Made by a program: the position numbers and the translations under genes. A DNA stretch of 64,000 nt from the NCBI RefSeq assembly GCF_036924535.1, contig NZ_JAZHRT010000001.1, forward strand, positions 3,534,001 through 3,598,000, in the 5' to 3' direction. Source of the stretch: Bradyrhizobium sp. AZCC 2262. GTDB lineage: Bacteria > Pseudomonadota > Alphaproteobacteria > Rhizobiales > Xanthobacteraceae. The notes under the pieces were generated by a model. The model made no database searches. It saw nothing but the letters and a program-made list of their open reading frames with translations, and was not told the DNA's origin. Every line of letters starts with the position of its first letter. Positions within the stretch are counted from its first letter, which is position 1. This document shows positions 36,858-44,719 of this stretch, one piece after another.

Positions 36858-37013
36858 ATGGCGGCGAAAGCAGCGCGCAACAGAACCAAACGACATCCCT
36901 CAGCCTCACGGAAGCCAACCCGTGAAGCGGCCGCAAGCCTCGCCAGACGGCTGGCCGAGGTGCAGGCACTGCGTAAGCTGGTTCAGAAAGCCGAAGCCAG
37001 TCGGGCCAGCTGA
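36858..37013 (+). CDS. Small basic hypothetical protein (51 aa)
   Basis: Short frame from ATG 36858 to TGA 37011-37013 with CAGGAAGG about ten bases upstream. The product is Lys/Arg/Ala-rich: MAAKAARNRTKRHPSASRKP, then a helix-like ALARRLAEVQALRKLVQKAEA-type tail. No family is recognised. It overlaps the 3' end of the degraded hns copy on the other strand. It could be a small DNA-binding or ribosome-associated peptide, or not translated. Confidence 0.4.
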   Translation: MAAKAARNRTKRHPSASRKPTREAAASLARRLAEVQALRKLVQKAEASRAS

Positions 37014-37142
37014 TCTGCCTGCGCTGCGTGGCTGATCCGAAAGTCGTCGATCCGCTTGCCGGACTTTAGGTGTGCGGCGAGCCAGCGGGGCTTCTTGCCG
37101 CGTCCAAGTCTCCGACGGCCGCTCCGGATTCCGATATTTGCG
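36983..37142 (-). pseudogene. Degraded H-NS-family gene (C-terminal DNA-binding domain only)
   Basis: Reading the minus strand gives KYRNPERPSETW, the H-NS C-terminal core. After a frame change it continues GRGKKPRWLAAHLKSGKRID, then DFRISHAA, to a stop at 36983. The frame change is explained by loss of about five bases (GCGGG) after the conserved Trp (near 37098-37105), compared with the intact copy at 39507-39842. The N-terminal oligomerisation half is missing. A 25-base segment at 37144-37168 resembles the sequence upstream of the intact gene (39888-39912), suggesting an internal deletion of roughly 250 bases. Confidence 0.75.
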
Positions 37143-37388
37143 CGAGCATGACAAGGCCGATTCAGAACGCGCTTGCCATCTCAGGTCAGATTTCCCCATT
37201 CCGGCAGAACAACCAGAGATTGATTGCACCAGCCGGACTGCCGCGGAGGAACCGATGGTGCGGACTTCGCTTGCATCGCTCCGTTCAGGGCTAAGAAAAC
37301 TGAAGCGACACGGGTGACGATTTGCGGTTTGGGCTTATAATGCCGGCCGGAAATTGCTCCGTTGCCCTGGCAAAGGATGCGGATCGTC

Positions 37389-37646
37389 ATGCCCAAAAAG
37401 GGAATTACCGGCCACGACGAATGGGTCGTCACGGAAGCGCTGGCAACGGCACTGATCGCGCTTGAGCAGCTCGAACCGACCCAGCAATCGCGCCAGCAGA
37501 TGGACGATATCCGGAAACTGTTGGCGGCCAATTGCCAGCCCGGGACCCTCAACCTGCATCTCGCCCAGGCAAAGTGCCGGCTGAACCCCCACGCCGATCG
37601 CGCCGTCATCTATCGAGAATATGGATTTGAGGATCGGGAAGTCTGA
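37389..37646 (+). CDS. Hypothetical protein (85 aa)
   Basis: Frame starting at ATG 37389 (or 37377/37362) encoding MPKKGITGHDEWVVTEALAT and ending YREYGFEDREV. It looks soluble and helical, without signal peptide or membrane segment. I do not recognise a named family, although codon use is like the neighbours. An upstream AAAGGA (37373-37378) would suit a slightly earlier start. Confidence 0.55.
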   Translation: MPKKGITGHDEWVVTEALATALIALEQLEPTQQSRQQMDDIRKLLAANCQPGTLNLHLAQAKCRLNPHADRAVIYREYGFEDREV

Positions 37647-37774
37647 AACGCAGGCTCGTGGCAAGCGTACTAGCCAGCCTGGCGACATCCGGGGGGTCGT
37701 TTGTTGCAGCCCGCATGTCTCGTCCTCCTCATGCGGGCTACTTGCCACTACGGGAAGTCTGGGAGGACATCAGG

Positions 37775-38059
37775 ATGAAGCTGCCGCACGCATCTGCCAC
37801 AGCAACGGTTTTGACGATCTTGGCCGCGACGATCGCCCTGCCCGCACCTGCGCGAGCCCAGACCTACGATCCGAGCTACCCCGTTTGCCTGCAGGTCTAC
37901 CAGGGCATGGTGGACTACTATTTTGAGTGCCATTACCGGACGATGGCGCAGTGCGCGGCGTCGGCGTCGGGTCGCGCCGCGCAATGCGTGGTCAATCCAT
38001 ATTACGGCGGGCCGAAAGCCGGGCGCAGCAAGCGCCAAAAGCGGCCTCAGCCATATTGA
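37775..38059 (+). CDS. DUF3551 secreted small protein
   Basis: 94-residue exported protein. The signal peptide (ATVLTILAATIALPAPARA) precedes a Cys-rich segment typical of DUF3551: YPVCLQVYQGMVDYYFECHY, then MAQCAASASGRAAQCVVNPY. GGGAGG lies eight bases before ATG 37775. DUF3551 proteins are abundant in Bradyrhizobium and have no known function. A longer frame begins at 37658 but lacks a ribosome site. Confidence 0.88.
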   Translation: MKLPHASATATVLTILAATIALPAPARAQTYDPSYPVCLQVYQGMVDYYFECHYRTMAQCAASASGRAAQCVVNPYYGGPKAGRSKRQKRPQPY

Positions 38060-38109
38060 AGAGCGCTCGATTTAAAGGCCTGGCATTCCGCCGACCGCGC
38101 ACGCGCCAT

Positions 38110-38385
38110 TCACCAGCCATAAGTGCCGAGCGCGAGCGGCCTCGATGGGGCCTTGGCGGTTCGCGTCGTGTCAGGCTTCAGGCAGCGCCGGGCTGCTTCG
38201 ATCTCAGCGTCGCTCGCCCCTTTGCCTCGGGCCCACTGCTCGGCGGCGGACGCACTGTATTGCGCCACGTAGTAGCGCACCACAGGACACGAAATTCGAC
38301 GCAAGACACCGGATTGTTCACCCGCAACTCCAGCGCTTGGTATTCCAAGACACAGCGCCAGCACACACATCCAACGTAGGCCCAT
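38110..38385 (-). CDS. Secreted hypothetical protein (91 aa)
   Basis: A short signal peptide (MGLRWMCVLALCLGIPSAGVA) is followed by a mature part with VRYYVAQYSASAAEQWARGK and GASDAEIEAARRCL, a pattern I associate with small exported rhizobial proteins. Two cysteines (ISC and RRC) could pair. The gene is convergent with the DUF3551 gene, about 50 bases apart. Function unknown. Confidence 0.75.
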   Translation of the reverse strand: MGLRWMCVLALCLGIPSAGVAGEQSGVLRRISCPVVRYYVAQYSASAAEQWARGKGASDAEIEAARRCLKPDTTRTAKAPSRPLALGTYGW

Positions 38386-38642
38386 GTGATTCCCCTCTGT
38401 TTATCAAGAGAGGCTGGCTTTCACCGGCGCATCAAGCCTGAATGTGAGTTCCGTACGCGGAACACTTGGAGCTGTGCTTAACCCGCCACGGCACGGTCCT
38501 GGCGAAGGCTGCCGCGCCCGTGAAATGCGGACTTTCCGCGATCATTAAAATTGATTGTTTACGAAAAAGGCCGAACCTGATTGCCGCCTGAGCGCAATTC
38601 GCCAGCCTCTGCTGGGCCTGGCGCGAACAATTGGTAACTCCG

Positions 38643-38894
38643 ATGGAATTCGAACGCCGATCGATAGCGAGGACGACGATCTCGAAAGACGCGCTGCTGT
38701 TCTTTGACGCGCAGCGCGGTGTCCTTACTTGCCGCGTTCAGGACGTCACGAATTCCGGGGCCGGAATCGAACTCCATACCCTCAATTTATTGCCGCTGAA
38801 TTTCGAATTGAGTTTTGACAAATTTCACACCGTTCGTGACTGCCGCGTAATCTGGCGGCAAGGTGATTTCGTCGGCGTTGCGTTTCAAAACTGA
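38643..38894 (+). CDS. PilZ-domain-like protein
   Basis: 83-residue single-domain protein. MEFERRSIARTTISKDALLF resembles the RxxxR start of PilZ, and VQDVTNSGAGIELHT matches the D/NxSxxG element. ATG 38643 is used; a TTG twelve bases earlier is possible. It is the second small PilZ-type protein in the window and may bind cyclic-di-GMP, though the arginine motif is imperfect. No genes sit close enough for an operon. Confidence 0.75.
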   Translation: MEFERRSIARTTISKDALLFFDAQRGVLTCRVQDVTNSGAGIELHTLNLLPLNFELSFDKFHTVRDCRVIWRQGDFVGVAFQN

Positions 38895-39091
38895 TTAATC
38901 TGCACTCAAATGGAACCGGGGAACCCACGGCGAACGAACAAAACCCGGGGCAATTGGAACTAACATCGAAACTCCGCGTCGAATCCCCGTGCTTCCGGTT
39001 CCTCCGGAACACGCCCCCCAAACGGGGTTGATCGTTCTGGCGCGTCACTTCCGTGCTGGGGCCGCTCGGGGGTCTATGACGGGAGTTCAGT

Positions 39092-39397
39092 ATGTCCTGG
39101 GATCGTCCGTTCGCTCAACCTGTCCCGCTCCCGGAGGGACCGCCCGCGCAAACCCTGCGAGACGCCGCCGACTACGTCAGGAAGCTACCTCTGCCAGAAC
39201 GTGACTGTCAGGAATGGCGGCTTGCTGTCCAGATGCTGATCGATGCCGCCGAAGATCGCGGACCCATGCTGTTTGCGCGCATGGGAATTGTCAGAGCCCT
39301 GGAAGCGCGCGTCGAAAGGACAACACTCGCTCCCGAGCCCCAAGGTCAGGATCAAGATCGAGGTAAACTGAAGTGCGACCGTGACGCCAGCATCTGA
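39092..39397 (+). CDS. Hypothetical protein, rhizobial type (101 aa)
   Basis: Encodes MSWDRPFAQPVPLPEGPPAQ, then TLRDAADYVRKLP and VQMLIDAAEDRGPMLFARMG. This N-terminal pattern is common in small conserved Bradyrhizobium proteins of unknown function. GGGAGTTCAGT precedes ATG 39092. No signal peptide or membrane helix. The C-terminal 25 residues are hydrophilic and probably poorly conserved. Confidence 0.72.
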   Translation: MSWDRPFAQPVPLPEGPPAQTLRDAADYVRKLPLPERDCQEWRLAVQMLIDAAEDRGPMLFARMGIVRALEARVERTTLAPEPQGQDQDRGKLKCDRDASI

Positions 39398-39506
39398 CTC
39401 CAGATCGATATCACCCAGCAATGCTGCCGAAACGCCGGCAGACTTTCCAAGCCGAACAGCAGTTCGCGCGCTTTAAAGATCCGCAACCGACCGGTTGCAA
39501 ATCTGC

Positions 39507-39842
39507 TTAAGCTACCTGCCGTATTCGGAAGTCGTCGATCCGCTTGCCGGACTTCAATTTTGCAGCCAGCCAACGCGGCGTCTTTCCTCGTCCCGCCCAA
39601 GTCTCGGACGGCCGATCCGGATTCCGAAACTTCGGAACGACCGCTGGATATGGGCGCCGCCCTGTCGACGAACTCTCGCGCTCAATTTCGACGACGCCCT
39701 TGAGTTGCTTGAGGCGATTTTCGAGCACGCGCTTCTCGGCAAGCAGCGCTGCTGCAAGCCTGGAAGCGATTTCTTCGTGCAGTGCCCACAACTCATCCGT
39801 GGACATCGATTTGAAGTCATTCCGGTTCACGACCGTCCCCAA
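39507..39842 (-). CDS. hns: H-NS histone-like nucleoid-structuring protein
   Basis: 111-residue H-NS/MucR-independent nucleoid protein that binds AT-rich curved DNA and silences transcription. The N-terminal coiled-coil oligomerisation region (LHEEIASRLAAALLAEKRVL, residues about 21-50) is joined to the C-terminal DNA-binding domain: KFRNPDRPSETWAGRGKTPR, then WLAAKLKSGKRIDDFRI. ATG 39842 is followed by MGTVVNRNDFKSMSTDELW. A decayed homologue lies 2.5 kb away (36983-37142). The region upstream of this gene has direct repeats that may be self-binding sites. Confidence 0.92.
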   Translation of the reverse strand: MGTVVNRNDFKSMSTDELWALHEEIASRLAAALLAEKRVLENRLKQLKGVVEIERESSSTGRRPYPAVVPKFRNPDRPSETWAGRGKTPRWLAAKLKSGKRIDDFRIRQVA

Positions 39843-39917
39843 TCATGATTCGATATAGTGTAGTCTGTCATCGTTGGTAGAAAACTTGAGCAGAATAAGG
39901 CCGATTCAGCACATCTT

Positions 39918-39961
39918 TAAGTACCTCTTTCAGACGATTTAAGTACGCCTTTGAGGCGATA
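39918..39961. repeat. Tandem 22-base direct repeats upstream of hns
   Basis: Two adjacent copies beginning TAAGTAC(C/G): 39918-39939 and 39940-39961, about 17 of 22 positions identical. They lie immediately before a second, different repeat pair and 76 bases upstream of the hns start. Confidence 0.7.
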
Positions 39962-40021
39962 AAGTTCCACGTGGTTGACCTCTTTAGATTGTAAAGTTCC
40001 ATCCGGTTGACCTCTTCAGAT
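39960..40021. repeat. 30-base direct repeat pair upstream of hns
   Basis: Two copies (39960-39989 and 39992-40021) share 26 of 30 bases, including TAAAGTTCCA and GGTTGACCTCTT. The 32-base spacing is about three helical turns, so proteins bound at each copy would lie on the same DNA face. No phage or plasmid replication gene is nearby. Confidence 0.85.
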
Positions 40022-40337
40022 AATACAACCATGACGGAATCTGCATCCAAATTTTCCTCTCACAACCAGTGATAGATTGGCCCGGCGCGAGGCGCAAGGC
40101 ATTTTGAAGATCACTACGAACCTCTTGTTGACGGTTCCCTAATCGCGCAACCACATTCAATCGTTGTTCGAGCATTTGCGCCGCGCTTCCAGGCGAGACG
40201 GTAGCGGGTGAAGCAAGCGCAAACTTGGCGCAATGCCGCCGCACCCGCGCCACGCCGGCGCCAAAGTCGAATTGGAACTTTGCACCTGGCAACCTCCGGC
40301 GGGCGCGAGCCTGTCTCCGCAACAGAATGTTGGCGTC

Positions 40338-40754
40338 ATGGCTGCGTATCGCCACCGCAATGGCCGCGGTGCTTCCAAGCTGCGGTTTGCGGCAGTGGCG
40401 CTGGCGCTGACCTCGTCGCATGCATGCGCCGAAACCTTTCAGCAAATGTGGATGGGGCGGATCGCCCGACCACCGGCAGACGATCAAGAGGCCTCCGTCT
40501 ACTGGGAGGACAAGTGGGATGCACGCGGCAAGCGCTTCAAGGCCAACGAGGTCTCCTGCGCGCATCGCACCGAGGCGTTTGGCACTATCTTCGTCGTCAC
40601 CAATATCGAGAACGGCAAGAAGATCCGCTGCCCGGTGCAGGACCGCGGCCCCTTCACACGCGGCCGGGTTCTCGACTTCTCGCTCGGCGCCGCGCGCCAG
40701 ATCGGTTGCGATGGCTTGTGCCGCGTCACCGTGCGCCGCGCCGGCTACGAGTAG
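40338..40754 (+). CDS. RlpA-like double-psi beta-barrel secreted protein
   Basis: 139-residue protein with a signal-peptide-like start (LRFAAVALALTSSHACA) and a mature RlpA-type domain: ASVYWEDKWDARGKRFKANE, then TIFVVTNIENGKKIRCPVQD, then RGPFTRGRVLDFSLGAARQI. RlpA proteins cleave or bind naked glycans in peptidoglycan. The domain is short and lacks an SPOR module. The start ATG 40338 is a best guess; a frame continues to 40233 without a better signal. Downstream lies an outer-membrane protein gene on the same strand. Confidence 0.82.
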   Translation: MAAYRHRNGRGASKLRFAAVALALTSSHACAETFQQMWMGRIARPPADDQEASVYWEDKWDARGKRFKANEVSCAHRTEAFGTIFVVTNIENGKKIRCPVQDRGPFTRGRVLDFSLGAARQIGCDGLCRVTVRRAGYE

Positions 40755-40885
40755 CAAGCCTAACCCGGCTCAGCTTCAGGCTGTCGTCTAAACCGCGCGG
40801 CTGTTGCCGCCGGGTGACATCGCCCGCGCAAGAATCCGATAGTCTGACCCGGTTTCGCGCAATTCCTTTTTTTGGTGGCATTTCC

Positions 40886-41734
40886 ATGAAGAGGCTGGCA
40901 CTCGCGATTTCCGTTCTCGCCGTCACCGCGACCGGCGCCCTCGCCAATCCCGTCTACAACTGGACCGGGTTCTATATCGGCGGCAATGTCGGCTATAGCT
41001 GGGGCCGCTCTGCAAGCACGCTCTGGTTTACCGATGCGGGGGCAACCGTCAGCTCGGCGAACACGCGAAACGACATGAACGGCGTGATCGGCGGCGGCCA
41101 GCTCGGCTACAACTGGCAATTCGACAACAAATGGGTGTTCGGCCTTGAGGCCGACTTCCAGGGTTCGGACCAGAAAGGCGGCGCGGGCGGCGCTTGCGCA
41201 GGCGGCGCGCTGACAGCGGTGGCGACCCTCAACAGCGCCTGCTCCACCGGGCACATCGGGGATACCACGCCGTTCAACGTCGCAGCCCTTCCGGTCACCA
41301 GCGAGATCAGCCAGAAGCTCAACTGGTTCGGCACCGTTCGCGGCCGTATCGGCCCAACGGTGACCCCGACGGTGCTGGTGTATGTTACCGGCGGTCTGGC
41401 GTATGGCGAGGTCACGACGACCAACGCGGTCGCCGGCACGAACATCACCGGAGCACAGGGTACCAACGTGTTTGCGCTGACGCCGGTAGCGGGATCGGCG
41501 AACAGCACCACCACGCGCGTCGGATGGACGATCGGAGCCGGCATCGAGGGCGTCGTCAGCGGAAACTGGACCGCCAGACTCGAATATCTCTATGTCGACC
41601 TCGGGGACGTATCCGGCTCGTTCGTCACGCCGGTCACCGGTCTCAGCGGCGGCCTGCTGACCAGCCGATACAGCTCGCATATCACCGACAACATTCTGCG
41701 GGTCGGCCTGAACTACCGCTGGGCGGCCCGGTAG
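40886..41734 (+). CDS. Outer-membrane beta-barrel protein, Omp25/Omp31-like
   Basis: 282-residue outer-membrane protein. Signal peptide MKRLALAISVLAVTATGALA is followed by the family start NPVYNWTGFYIGGNVGYSWG. Alternating beta-strands fill the rest, with VGWTIGAGIEGVVSGNWTAR and LEYLYVDLGDVSG near the end and the terminal strand LRVGLNYRWAAR. Such porin-like barrels are abundant in Bradyrhizobium and contribute to outer-membrane stability. ATG 40886 defines the signal peptide; its upstream frame is meaningless. Confidence 0.93.
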   Translation: MKRLALAISVLAVTATGALANPVYNWTGFYIGGNVGYSWGRSASTLWFTDAGATVSSANTRNDMNGVIGGGQLGYNWQFDNKWVFGLEADFQGSDQKGGAGGACAGGALTAVATLNSACSTGHIGDTTPFNVAALPVTSEISQKLNWFGTVRGRIGPTVTPTVLVYVTGGLAYGEVTTTNAVAGTNITGAQGTNVFALTPVAGSANSTTTRVGWTIGAGIEGVVSGNWTARLEYLYVDLGDVSGSFVTPVTGLSGGLLTSRYSSHITDNILRVGLNYRWAAR

Positions 41735-42038
41735 GCCGAAACACCGGGGGCGACGATAAAGCCCCAGAAAGCCGGGCGGGACCCGGCAAGCGGTGGCTGC
41801 GGGCCGCGCCGCCACAATAGCCGAGCGCGCGTCTCCCTGGGGTAGGTGAAGGGGCGGCGCCCGGCTATTCGGGCCGCGCGGCGGTGCGGCCTGAACAGGA
41901 ACTCATTTCTAACTTAATGACCATTTAAAAATCCGTTGAATCATAACGGTTTTATGATCGCGGCCATAGCCGGCGCTGCCATCCGGGCTTCAAGGGAACC
42001 GAAAAGGCGCAAAAAACGGGGCGGAATCCCCGAGACTG
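41735..42038. other. Intergenic region after the outer-membrane protein gene
   Basis: 304 bases. The first part is GC-rich with weak inverted repeats (AATAGCCG at 41816-41823 and CGGCTATT at 41862-41869), possibly a terminator. The part near 41900-41960 is AT-rich and contains ATCATAA-cggtt-TTATGAT (41940-41958). No gene is supported. Confidence 0.45.
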
Positions 42039-42191
42039 CTATTCCTCGGAGGTCGCGAAGAATGGCAAATCCAGGTCCATGACAAGGCCCAGGAATGCGG
42101 CAACGCCGCCGATGACCGCTATCAGCTCCAGGAGAACGAAGGCGAGCAGCGCGCTCAATCCGATGGCCGCTTTTTTCCAACCATTCCACAT
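42039..42191 (-). CDS. Small membrane protein (50 aa)
   Basis: ATG 42191 has AAGGGG seven bases upstream. Product MWNGWKKAAIGLSALLAFVL is followed by a second hydrophobic half (LIAVIGGVAAFLGLVMDL) and the acidic tail TSEE. One or two membrane helices. No named family recognised. A longer frame to 42230 has no ribosome site. Confidence 0.55.
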   Translation of the reverse strand: MWNGWKKAAIGLSALLAFVLLELIAVIGGVAAFLGLVMDLDLPFFATSEE

Positions 42192-42367
42192 GGCGCTACC
42201 CCTTAGCACACCGAACCGCCGGCGGAGCAAAAGGCGAACTTAAGGTGAATTCGGAACCCGGACACCACAGTGGCCCCCGGCCTGACCAGCGAGCCCACCG
42301 CCGGCGTTGAAGCCCGACCGACCAAATGCCAGCGTCGATTTCAAGCGCGAAGCCGAAAGGAAGTGCG

Positions 42368-42454
42368 ATGAGTGGAATTGCCCGCAAGATCATCTACGTC
42401 ATGCTCGTGATCGTGGTGCTGCTGATCATCTGGCAATTTCCCGGATCGCTTTGA
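42368..42454 (+). CDS. Very small membrane protein (28 aa)
   Basis: ATG 42368 with AAAGGAAG about six bases upstream encodes MSGIARKIIYVMLVIVVLLI, ending IWQFPGSL. A basic start followed by one strongly hydrophobic helix suggests an inner-membrane microprotein. The strong ribosome site is the main support. Confidence 0.5.
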   Translation: MSGIARKIIYVMLVIVVLLIIWQFPGSL

Positions 42455-42935
42455 ACGCAGGCCACGCGAGGCCCAATGACCGCGTGCCCGCGCTCGCGTT
42501 TTTCGATTGCGATGGTGCCGGTGAGCTGACCGAGCGGCGGAAGCGGCTCGACCGATGCGATGGGGAGTATACGAGGCCCGGAGTGCCTAGGAGTCCGGGC
42601 CTCGTGGCCTCCAGTGGTAGCCGTTCGCCGTTAGGTGAACGCCCTGCCCCCCGCTGCAAGCGACGTCGTTATAGATGCGCCGTGCACGCGCAGCCTATCC
42701 GTATGAGTACGGTGCGATCTTCGTGCGCATATTCCTTGCGTGTGTCCCGCACGCGTGACCGCAAAACTCGGCCCGACCGTCCATTGCACGCGCAGTAATC
42801 CGTCTCACAGCATAAGACAAAGAATAGATTGCCTCGCGGAGCCTCTCATCACTGCGCGAGCGCAATTGCGCTCGTCGCGGGGGGCGTGCGTTCGCGCGAC
42901 CCGCTGGCTCGCAACGACGTGGTCAGGCCCGCGTT
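42455..42935. other. Gene-poor stretch with a hairpin
   Basis: About 480 bases without a supported gene. A stem-loop at 42573-42603 (GAGGCCCGGA / TCCGGGCCTC, 11-base loop) may end transcription of the 28-residue gene, although no T-run follows. The remainder is GC-rich with no coding features on either strand. Confidence 0.45.
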
Positions 42936-43250
42936 CTATCGCTTATCGAACGGAATATATTGCTGGTATTCCTTTGGCACCGAACTGCGATAGCGCGCGG
43001 GCACCGTGCCACGGTCGATCGAACGGTCGATCTCCTGCTGCCGGGTCATCCTGGCCGGTTTCTTTTTCCTCGGCGCCGCCTTCTCCTTTTCGGGAGCCTC
43101 TTCAGGCGCCGTGGCTTCCGGCGCGGTACTGGACGTGGCCGCAGGCGCGGTTCCGCCGCTCGGCGCGTCCTGTGCCAGCGCGACGCCGGCCGGCAACACG
43201 ACGAAAGCCGCCGCCGACGCGACCAGCGCAAGACGTGACAGTTTTTGCAT
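42936..43250 (-). CDS. Secreted Ala/Pro/Lys-rich hypothetical protein (104 aa)
   Basis: ATG 43250 with GGAG six bases upstream. The signal peptide (LALVASAAAFVVLPAGVALA) precedes a low-complexity linker (TAPAATSSTAPEATAPEEAP), then a basic KKK segment and a conserved-looking tail VPARYRSSVPKEYQQYIPFD. It may bind a negatively charged envelope polymer. Family not recognised. Confidence 0.7.
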   Translation of the reverse strand: MQKLSRLALVASAAAFVVLPAGVALAQDAPSGGTAPAATSSTAPEATAPEEAPEKEKAAPRKKKPARMTRQQEIDRSIDRGTVPARYRSSVPKEYQQYIPFDKR

Positions 43251-43294
43251 GGAAAACTCCGGTACTGGCCAACTCCGTTTCCGGCCCGATCCTA

Positions 43295-43540
43295 TTATGT
43301 CCGCAGCCGTCCGCACACCGGGATTTTGGCGAGGTGGATAGCCATCGCCTGGCTACGCCTGGCCCGGCTACAGGTCGTGAAGACGAAGGCCAGCCGGCTG
43401 CACTGCCAGTCCGGACCGAGAGCGGCGCTGGCAGCCGGCTCGGGATAGGACACGCCGATCACGACGAAGCCAATGAAGGCCAGCGCAACGACAGCGGCGA
43501 CGAGAACGAGGTTCTTGCGGGTCCACCAATTGTAGGGCAT
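43295..43540 (-). CDS. Small membrane-anchored hypothetical protein (81 aa)
   Basis: ATG 43540 with AGGAG eight bases upstream encodes MPYNWWTRKNLVLVAAVVAL, then a hydrophobic helix and a periplasmic Cys-containing region (DWQCSRLAFVFTTCSRARR). One inner-membrane helix. No family recognised. It lies 45 bases upstream of the Ala/Pro-rich protein on the same strand, so the two may be co-transcribed. Confidence 0.6.
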   Translation of the reverse strand: MPYNWWTRKNLVLVAAVVALAFIGFVVIGVSYPEPAASAALGPDWQCSRLAFVFTTCSRARRSQAMAIHLAKIPVCGRLRT

Positions 43541-43734
43541 GGCGGTCGCTCCTGTTTGAGATGCGAGGAACATAGGAACGACCCGCCACAGTCCTTGTGA
43601 ACAGGTTCACACTACACGGGTTTGTGCGTGAGCCGGATTGACGCAGACATGGGTATAACTCGCGCAAATCCGTTGCGTGCGCACAACCCTTGATCGACAC
43701 TGCGCGTTGGGCGAGCGCGTGTGCGGGGCGTGCG

Positions 43735-43959
43735 ATGGACGAGCAGGAAACGGGCTACGACTATACCAGGTACAAGCAGTTGCTGGCGGAAGCGGTCGAC
43801 GAGACCAGGCGGCGCGAGCTGATCGAGATCATGATCAGGGAAAATGCCCGCGACAGGCTGGAGGCGCAGCGGATGGCGGATCGGGTCGCGATGACGGCGA
43901 TGACGGTCGCGCGCGTGCTTGGCCCCGGTAGCCGTCGCGATAACTTCCAGGCGCGATAA
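43735..43959 (+). CDS. Small charged hypothetical protein (74 aa), 3' end in a tandem repeat
   Basis: ATG 43735 encodes MDEQETGYDYTRYKQLLAEA, then VDETRRRELIEIMIRENARD and a helical C-terminus. Likely a soluble coiled helix. The last six codons (DNFQAR) fall inside a 16-base tandem repeat, and its TAA lies within the second copy, so the C-terminus may have been changed by repeat expansion. No family recognised. Confidence 0.6.
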   Translation: MDEQETGYDYTRYKQLLAEAVDETRRRELIEIMIRENARDRLEAQRMADRVAMTAMTVARVLGPGSRRDNFQAR

Positions 43960-43982
43960 CTTCCAGGCGCGATAACTTCCAG
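43935..43982. repeat. Three 16-base tandem repeats
   Basis: Three head-to-tail copies of GCGCGATAACTTCCAG (43935-43950 with one mismatch, 43951-43966, 43967-43982). They span the end of the preceding small gene and run to ten bases short of the next minus-strand stop. Confidence 0.93.
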
Positions 43983-43992
43983 GATTGTGCGG

Positions 43993-44175
43993 TCACTTTT
44001 CCGAAGCCAGCATCACCAGCGAGCCGATCAGACCGATCAGCGCGCAGGCGAGAAGGCCATATTGCAGGATCGCCAGCGCCCGGCTTGGGGCTTCGGTCGC
44101 CGTTGCCATCTCGTAGAGCAGCCAGACTGACGTAATCCCGCTCATCAGCGTCAGTTTGGGCCATTTGCTGTTCAC
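43993..44175 (-). CDS. Small two-helix membrane protein (60 aa)
   Basis: GTG 44175 preceded by GGGGAGA about six bases upstream. The product begins MNSKWPKLTLMSGITSVWLL and ends in a second hydrophobic helix, LLACALIGLIGSLVMLASEK. Short periplasmic loop between. No named family. The GTG start is chosen from the ribosome site. Confidence 0.6.
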   Translation of the reverse strand: MNSKWPKLTLMSGITSVWLLYEMATATEAPSRALAILQYGLLACALIGLIGSLVMLASEK

Positions 44176-44301
44176 GCAAGTCTCCCCTGCTCTACCGGCC
44201 CCATTTCGACGCTGGCATTTTGCCCCGGGTTCACTTACCTAGGCGCATTCCGCGCGAGTGGCGCGTCCAACCCCGAGAGTGAAAGCGACAAGGCCTTTTC
44301 T

Positions 44302-44655
44302 ATGAGTGGATTCAAGGAACCGAACTTCGCGGACCGCCAGAAGGCCGCGATGCAGGCGCGGCAGAACATTCTGAACAAGTTTCGCGCCCAACCGGGAGCT
44401 GACGATCCCGAGGTGAAGCGCCGCCAGGCCGAGCGGGAAGCGCAAGCCGCCGTGCGCGCCAAGGCAAGAGAGGCCAAGGAAGCGGCAAAGGCCGAACAGA
44501 AGCGTCTCGAAGCCGAGGCCGCCGCGGCCGAGGCCGCCAGGATCGCGCGCGAGAAGGAAGAAGAGGCCGCCAGGCAGGCCGCGCTGGAGGTAGACCAGAA
44601 GGCCAAGCGCGACGCGCGTTACGCTGCGCGCAAAAGCAAGGGCAAGAAGAGGTAG
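44302..44655 (+). CDS. DUF6481 family protein
   Basis: 117-residue highly charged, Ala/Lys/Glu-rich helical protein. It begins MSGFKEPNFADRQKAAMQAR, with ILNKFRAQPGADDPEVKRRQ, the typical N-terminus of DUF6481, and continues as a long helix of EAKEAAKAEQKRLEAEAAAA type ending RYAARKSKGKKR. Small proteins of this family are common in rhizobia; function unknown, possibly nucleic-acid associated given the basic tail. Confidence 0.82.
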   Translation: MSGFKEPNFADRQKAAMQARQNILNKFRAQPGADDPEVKRRQAEREAQAAVRAKAREAKEAAKAEQKRLEAEAAAAEAARIAREKEEEAARQAALEVDQKAKRDARYAARKSKGKKR

Positions 44656-44719
44656 GCAAGAGGACGCGGGCGAGACGCGCACCGCCGTCTCTTGCCGGTG
44701 ACGGATTCAGCCCCTCCTG

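Larger units (their letters stand above)
39843..40337. promoter_or_regulatory. AT-rich upstream region of hns with direct repeats
   Basis: About 495 bases between hns (minus) and the RlpA-like gene (plus). It is much more AT-rich at 39843-40060 than its surroundings. Two pairs of direct repeats occur (39918-39961 and 39960-40021; listed separately). The rest (40060-40337) is GC-rich, with no gene I can support. Promoters of both flanking genes should lie here. The small minus-strand frame within the repeats has no family features. Confidence 0.6.

Noticed and set aside
39868..40050. 60-codon minus-strand frame in the hns upstream repeats
   Set aside because: Its sequence is produced by the direct repeats (NLKRST units) and lacks a ribosome site.
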